A stretch of 64,000 bases of DNA from the NCBI GenBank assembly GCA_030148505.1, contig JASBTI010000030.1, forward strand, positions 1-64,000, written 5' to 3'. Each line of letters starts with the position of its first letter. Position 1 is the first letter of the stretch. A model generated the notes under the pieces. The model ran no database searches, was not told the DNA's origin, and saw only the letters and a list, made by a program, of their open reading frames with translations. The position numbers were made by a program, and so were the translations under genes. Positions 62,187-64,000 of this stretch are shown piece after piece. This DNA comes from Rhodanobacter sp. GTDB taxonomy: Bacteria > Pseudomonadota > Gammaproteobacteria > Xanthomonadales > Rhodanobacteraceae.

Positions 62187-64000
62187 GTACTCTCCGGGTT
62201 GGTACGGCGGATCGAAACCACGTTGTCGGGTTGGGACTCTTCGCTCCAGCGAAACGAAGGCAGCAGGCTGGAGACGCAGCGACGAAGATCTTCTTCGTTG
62301 TAGGCAGTCACCGCTTGGTCCGCGTTGTCGAGCATGGCCTGCAGCAGCTCCCAGGACACTTCGCGGTGCTGCGCCAGAAAAATCTTCGCATGCTCGGTGG
62401 CGCGATAGTTTTCCAAGGGGTGAAAAAGCTCTTCGAACAGCTTCTCGCCGGAGCGCAAACCGGTGTAGACGATGGCGATCTCGCTGCCCGGTTTTTTTCC
62501 GGCCAAATGGATCATCTGCTCGGCGAGATCGCGTATTTTCACCGGTTGGCCCATATCCAACGCAAAGATTTCGCCGCCGACGCCGATGCTTGCCGCCTGC
62601 AAAATCAGCTGACAGGATTCCGGAATCGTCATGAAGTACCGCGAGACTTCCGGATGGGTCACCGTCACCGGCCCCCCCTCGCGAATCTGCCGGCGAAACA
62701 GCGGGACCACCGATCCGGCCGAATCCAGCACATTGCCGAAACGTACGGTGATGAAACGGGTTTCGGCGTGGGCGTTGAGGTTCTGGCAATAGATTTCGGC
62801 GACGCGCTTGCAGGCCCCCATGACGCTGGTGGGATTGACCGCCTTGTCGGTGGAGATCAACACGAAGCACTCGACACCGGTCTGACACGCCAGATCCGCA
62901 ACCGTGCGGGTGCCCAGCACATTGTTGCGAAAGGCGGTGCGCAATTGCGCCTGCAACATCGGCACGTGCTTGTAGGCAGCGGCATGAAACACCACTTGCG
63001 GCCGCGACTCGATGAACAATTTGCGCATTGCGGCCGGATCGCCGCAATTGGTCAGCACACCCTCGAGGATCAGCTCGGGAAAGTCCGCCCGCAACTCCTG
63101 CGTGATGCGATACAGGTTGTATTCGCTCTGTTCCACCACGATCAACGACTGCGCCCCAAGCCGGGCAACCTGCCGACAGAGTTCCGAGCCGATCGAACCG
63201 CCGCCGCCAGTCACCAGTACCCGCCGGCCAGTCAAGGTCTGGCGGATCGACTCCCAGTTGAGCTGGACGGTGTCGCGACCGAGTAAATCCTCGATCGCGA
63301 CTTCCTTGATTTCGTTGAACTGGGCGCGCCCCGCGACCACGTCTTCGAGGCGAGGCACGGTGCGATAGGGCAATCCGGTGGCATCGCAAAGCGATACTAC
63401 ATGCCGCATTTCGAGGGTCGAGGCCGCGGGCAATGCGATCAGCAGCATCTCAACGGCGGCCTCGCGCGCCACCTCAGGCAATTGCTCCAAACGGCCCAAC
63501 ACCGGATGGCCATTGATGCTGGCGCCCCGCAGGCTGGCACGATCATCGATGAAACCCACCACGATATATCCGCTGTCGTGATGAAGGTCACGAGAAAGGA
63601 CCTCGCCGGCGCGATCCGCACCGATGATCAATACCCTTTTTACCGACGGGCTGAGCAGATCGCGGCGATTGTCCTTCCAGAACCGATAAGTCAGCCGTGG
63701 CACACCCAGAAACAGCGCCAGCAGTGCCGGGTAGATCAGCAGTACGGAACGCGGCACACCACCCAGGCGGTTGTAGAGGAACAACGAAAGGCCGATGGCC
63801 AGCGAACCGATTACCACCGCGCGCACGATGTTCCAAAGATCCGGCAGACTGGCGAAGCGCCACACGCTCTTGTACAGACCGGTCCAGCGAAAGATCAGCC
63901 CCTGCACCAGCAAGACGATGGGGAACTCCAGCAGCTGGAAACTGACAATTTCATCCGGACGCAGGGCATAGCGCAACAGCTTGGCCAGCCACCATGCCAG
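62183..64000 (-). CDS. Polysaccharide biosynthesis nucleotide-sugar 4,6-dehydratase (FlaA1/WbpM-like), 5' end cut off
   Basis: About 605 residues are in the window and the N-terminus lies beyond base 64000. An upstream transmembrane region (from about KLLRYALRPDEIVSF) with several helices leads to a first Rossmann fold (RVLIIGADRAGEVLSRDLHH) and then the catalytic SDR domain (RRVLVTGGGGSIGSELCRQV). The active-site stretch is STDKAVNPTSVMGACKR, where methionine replaces the usual tyrosine, as in WbpM. Such enzymes turn UDP-GlcNAc into a 4-keto-6-deoxy sugar for O-antigen or capsule. It overlaps galU. Confidence 0.9.
   Translation of the reverse strand: MAWWLAKLLRYALRPDEIVSFQLLEFPIVLLVQGLIFRWTGLYKSVWRFASLPDLWNIVRAVVIGSLAIGLSLFLYNRLGGVPRSVLLIYPALLALFLGVPRLTYRFWKDNRRDLLSPSVKRVLIIGADRAGEVLSRDLHHDSGYIVVGFIDDRASLRGASINGHPVLGRLEQLPEVAREAAVEMLLIALPAASTLEMRHVVSLCDATGLPYRTVPRLEDVVAGRAQFNEIKEVAIEDLLGRDTVQLNWESIRQTLTGRRVLVTGGGGSIGSELCRQVARLGAQSLIVVEQSEYNLYRITQELRADFPELILEGVLTNCGDPAAMRKLFIESRPQVVFHAAAYKHVPMLQAQLRTAFRNNVLGTRTVADLACQTGVECFVLISTDKAVNPTSVMGACKRVAEIYCQNLNAHAETRFITVRFGNVLDSAGSVVPLFRRQIREGGPVTVTHPEVSRYFMTIPESCQLILQAASIGVGGEIFALDMGQPVKIRDLAEQMIHLAGKKPGSEIAIVYTGLRSGEKLFEELFHPLENYRATEHAKIFLAQHREVSWELLQAMLDNADQAVTAYNEEDLRRCVSSLLPSFRWSEESQPDNVVSIRRTNPEST

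Overview
The window is high-GC proteobacterial chromosome, most likely from a facultatively denitrifying gammaproteobacterium of the Xanthomonadales, and Rhodanobacter-like in my judgement. The grounds are a complete respiratory nitrate reductase operon of E. coli type carrying a peptidyl-prolyl isomerase, a fused alpha/beta 2-oxoacid dehydrogenase E1, many four-base ATGA gene overlaps, and REP-like palindromes together with a long structured repeat of the kind scattered through Xanthomonadales genomes. That assignment rests on gene content only. I see no rRNA, tRNA, CRISPR array or insertion-sequence transposase.

Layout. 1-8.5 kb holds housekeeping and accessory genes: a small DksA/TraR-type zinc-finger protein, a Gfo/Idh/MocA oxidoreductase, an AsmA-family protein, a YrhK-like membrane protein, a CycA-like amino acid permease, a DUF3025 protein and rimO. 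8.7-15.4 kb, all on the plus strand, holds two tandem dienelactone hydrolases and then a tightly packed operon: HIT protein, pxpB, pxpC, pxpA, DUF969, DUF979 and pcp. Pcp would release pyroglutamate from peptides, PxpBCA would hydrolyse it to glutamate using ATP, and the two DUF membrane proteins are good transporter candidates. 15.9-23.9 kb holds a membrane-sensor diguanylate cyclase, a fused E1, a GST/nucleotidyltransferase-like/GNAT overlap operon, glutaryl-CoA dehydrogenase and a DMT exporter. 24-30.3 kb is looser: two different L,D-transpeptidases in tandem, small membrane or hypothetical genes, a TehA-like channel and two frameshifted small genes, one of them behind a good FNR box.

30.4-40.8 kb, all on the minus strand, is the respiratory nitrate operon in the order narK (E. 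coli type), narG, narH, narJ, narI, a cytoplasmic parvulin-type isomerase and a second NarK-family transporter. An FNR-like site sits the class II distance from a plausible -10 upstream of narK. 41.6-44.9 kb holds an mrfA/mrfB-like helicase-exonuclease DNA repair pair. 45-56 kb holds an FNT-family transporter, an MFS transporter, an S9 peptidase, a patatin, an unusual SDR with a zinc ribbon and altered catalytic residues, a broken AhpD-like gene, a quinone oxidoreductase, a pirin and an MBL hydrolase.

56-64 kb holds an esterase and a lower-GC HEPN-like gene of probable foreign origin. It also holds a roughly 1-kb repeat region with two copies of a structured element whose stems appear to covary, a CsaA-like protein, a PuuB-like oxidoreductase, galU, and the 3' part of a FlaA1/WbpM-type nucleotide-sugar dehydratase cut by the window edge.
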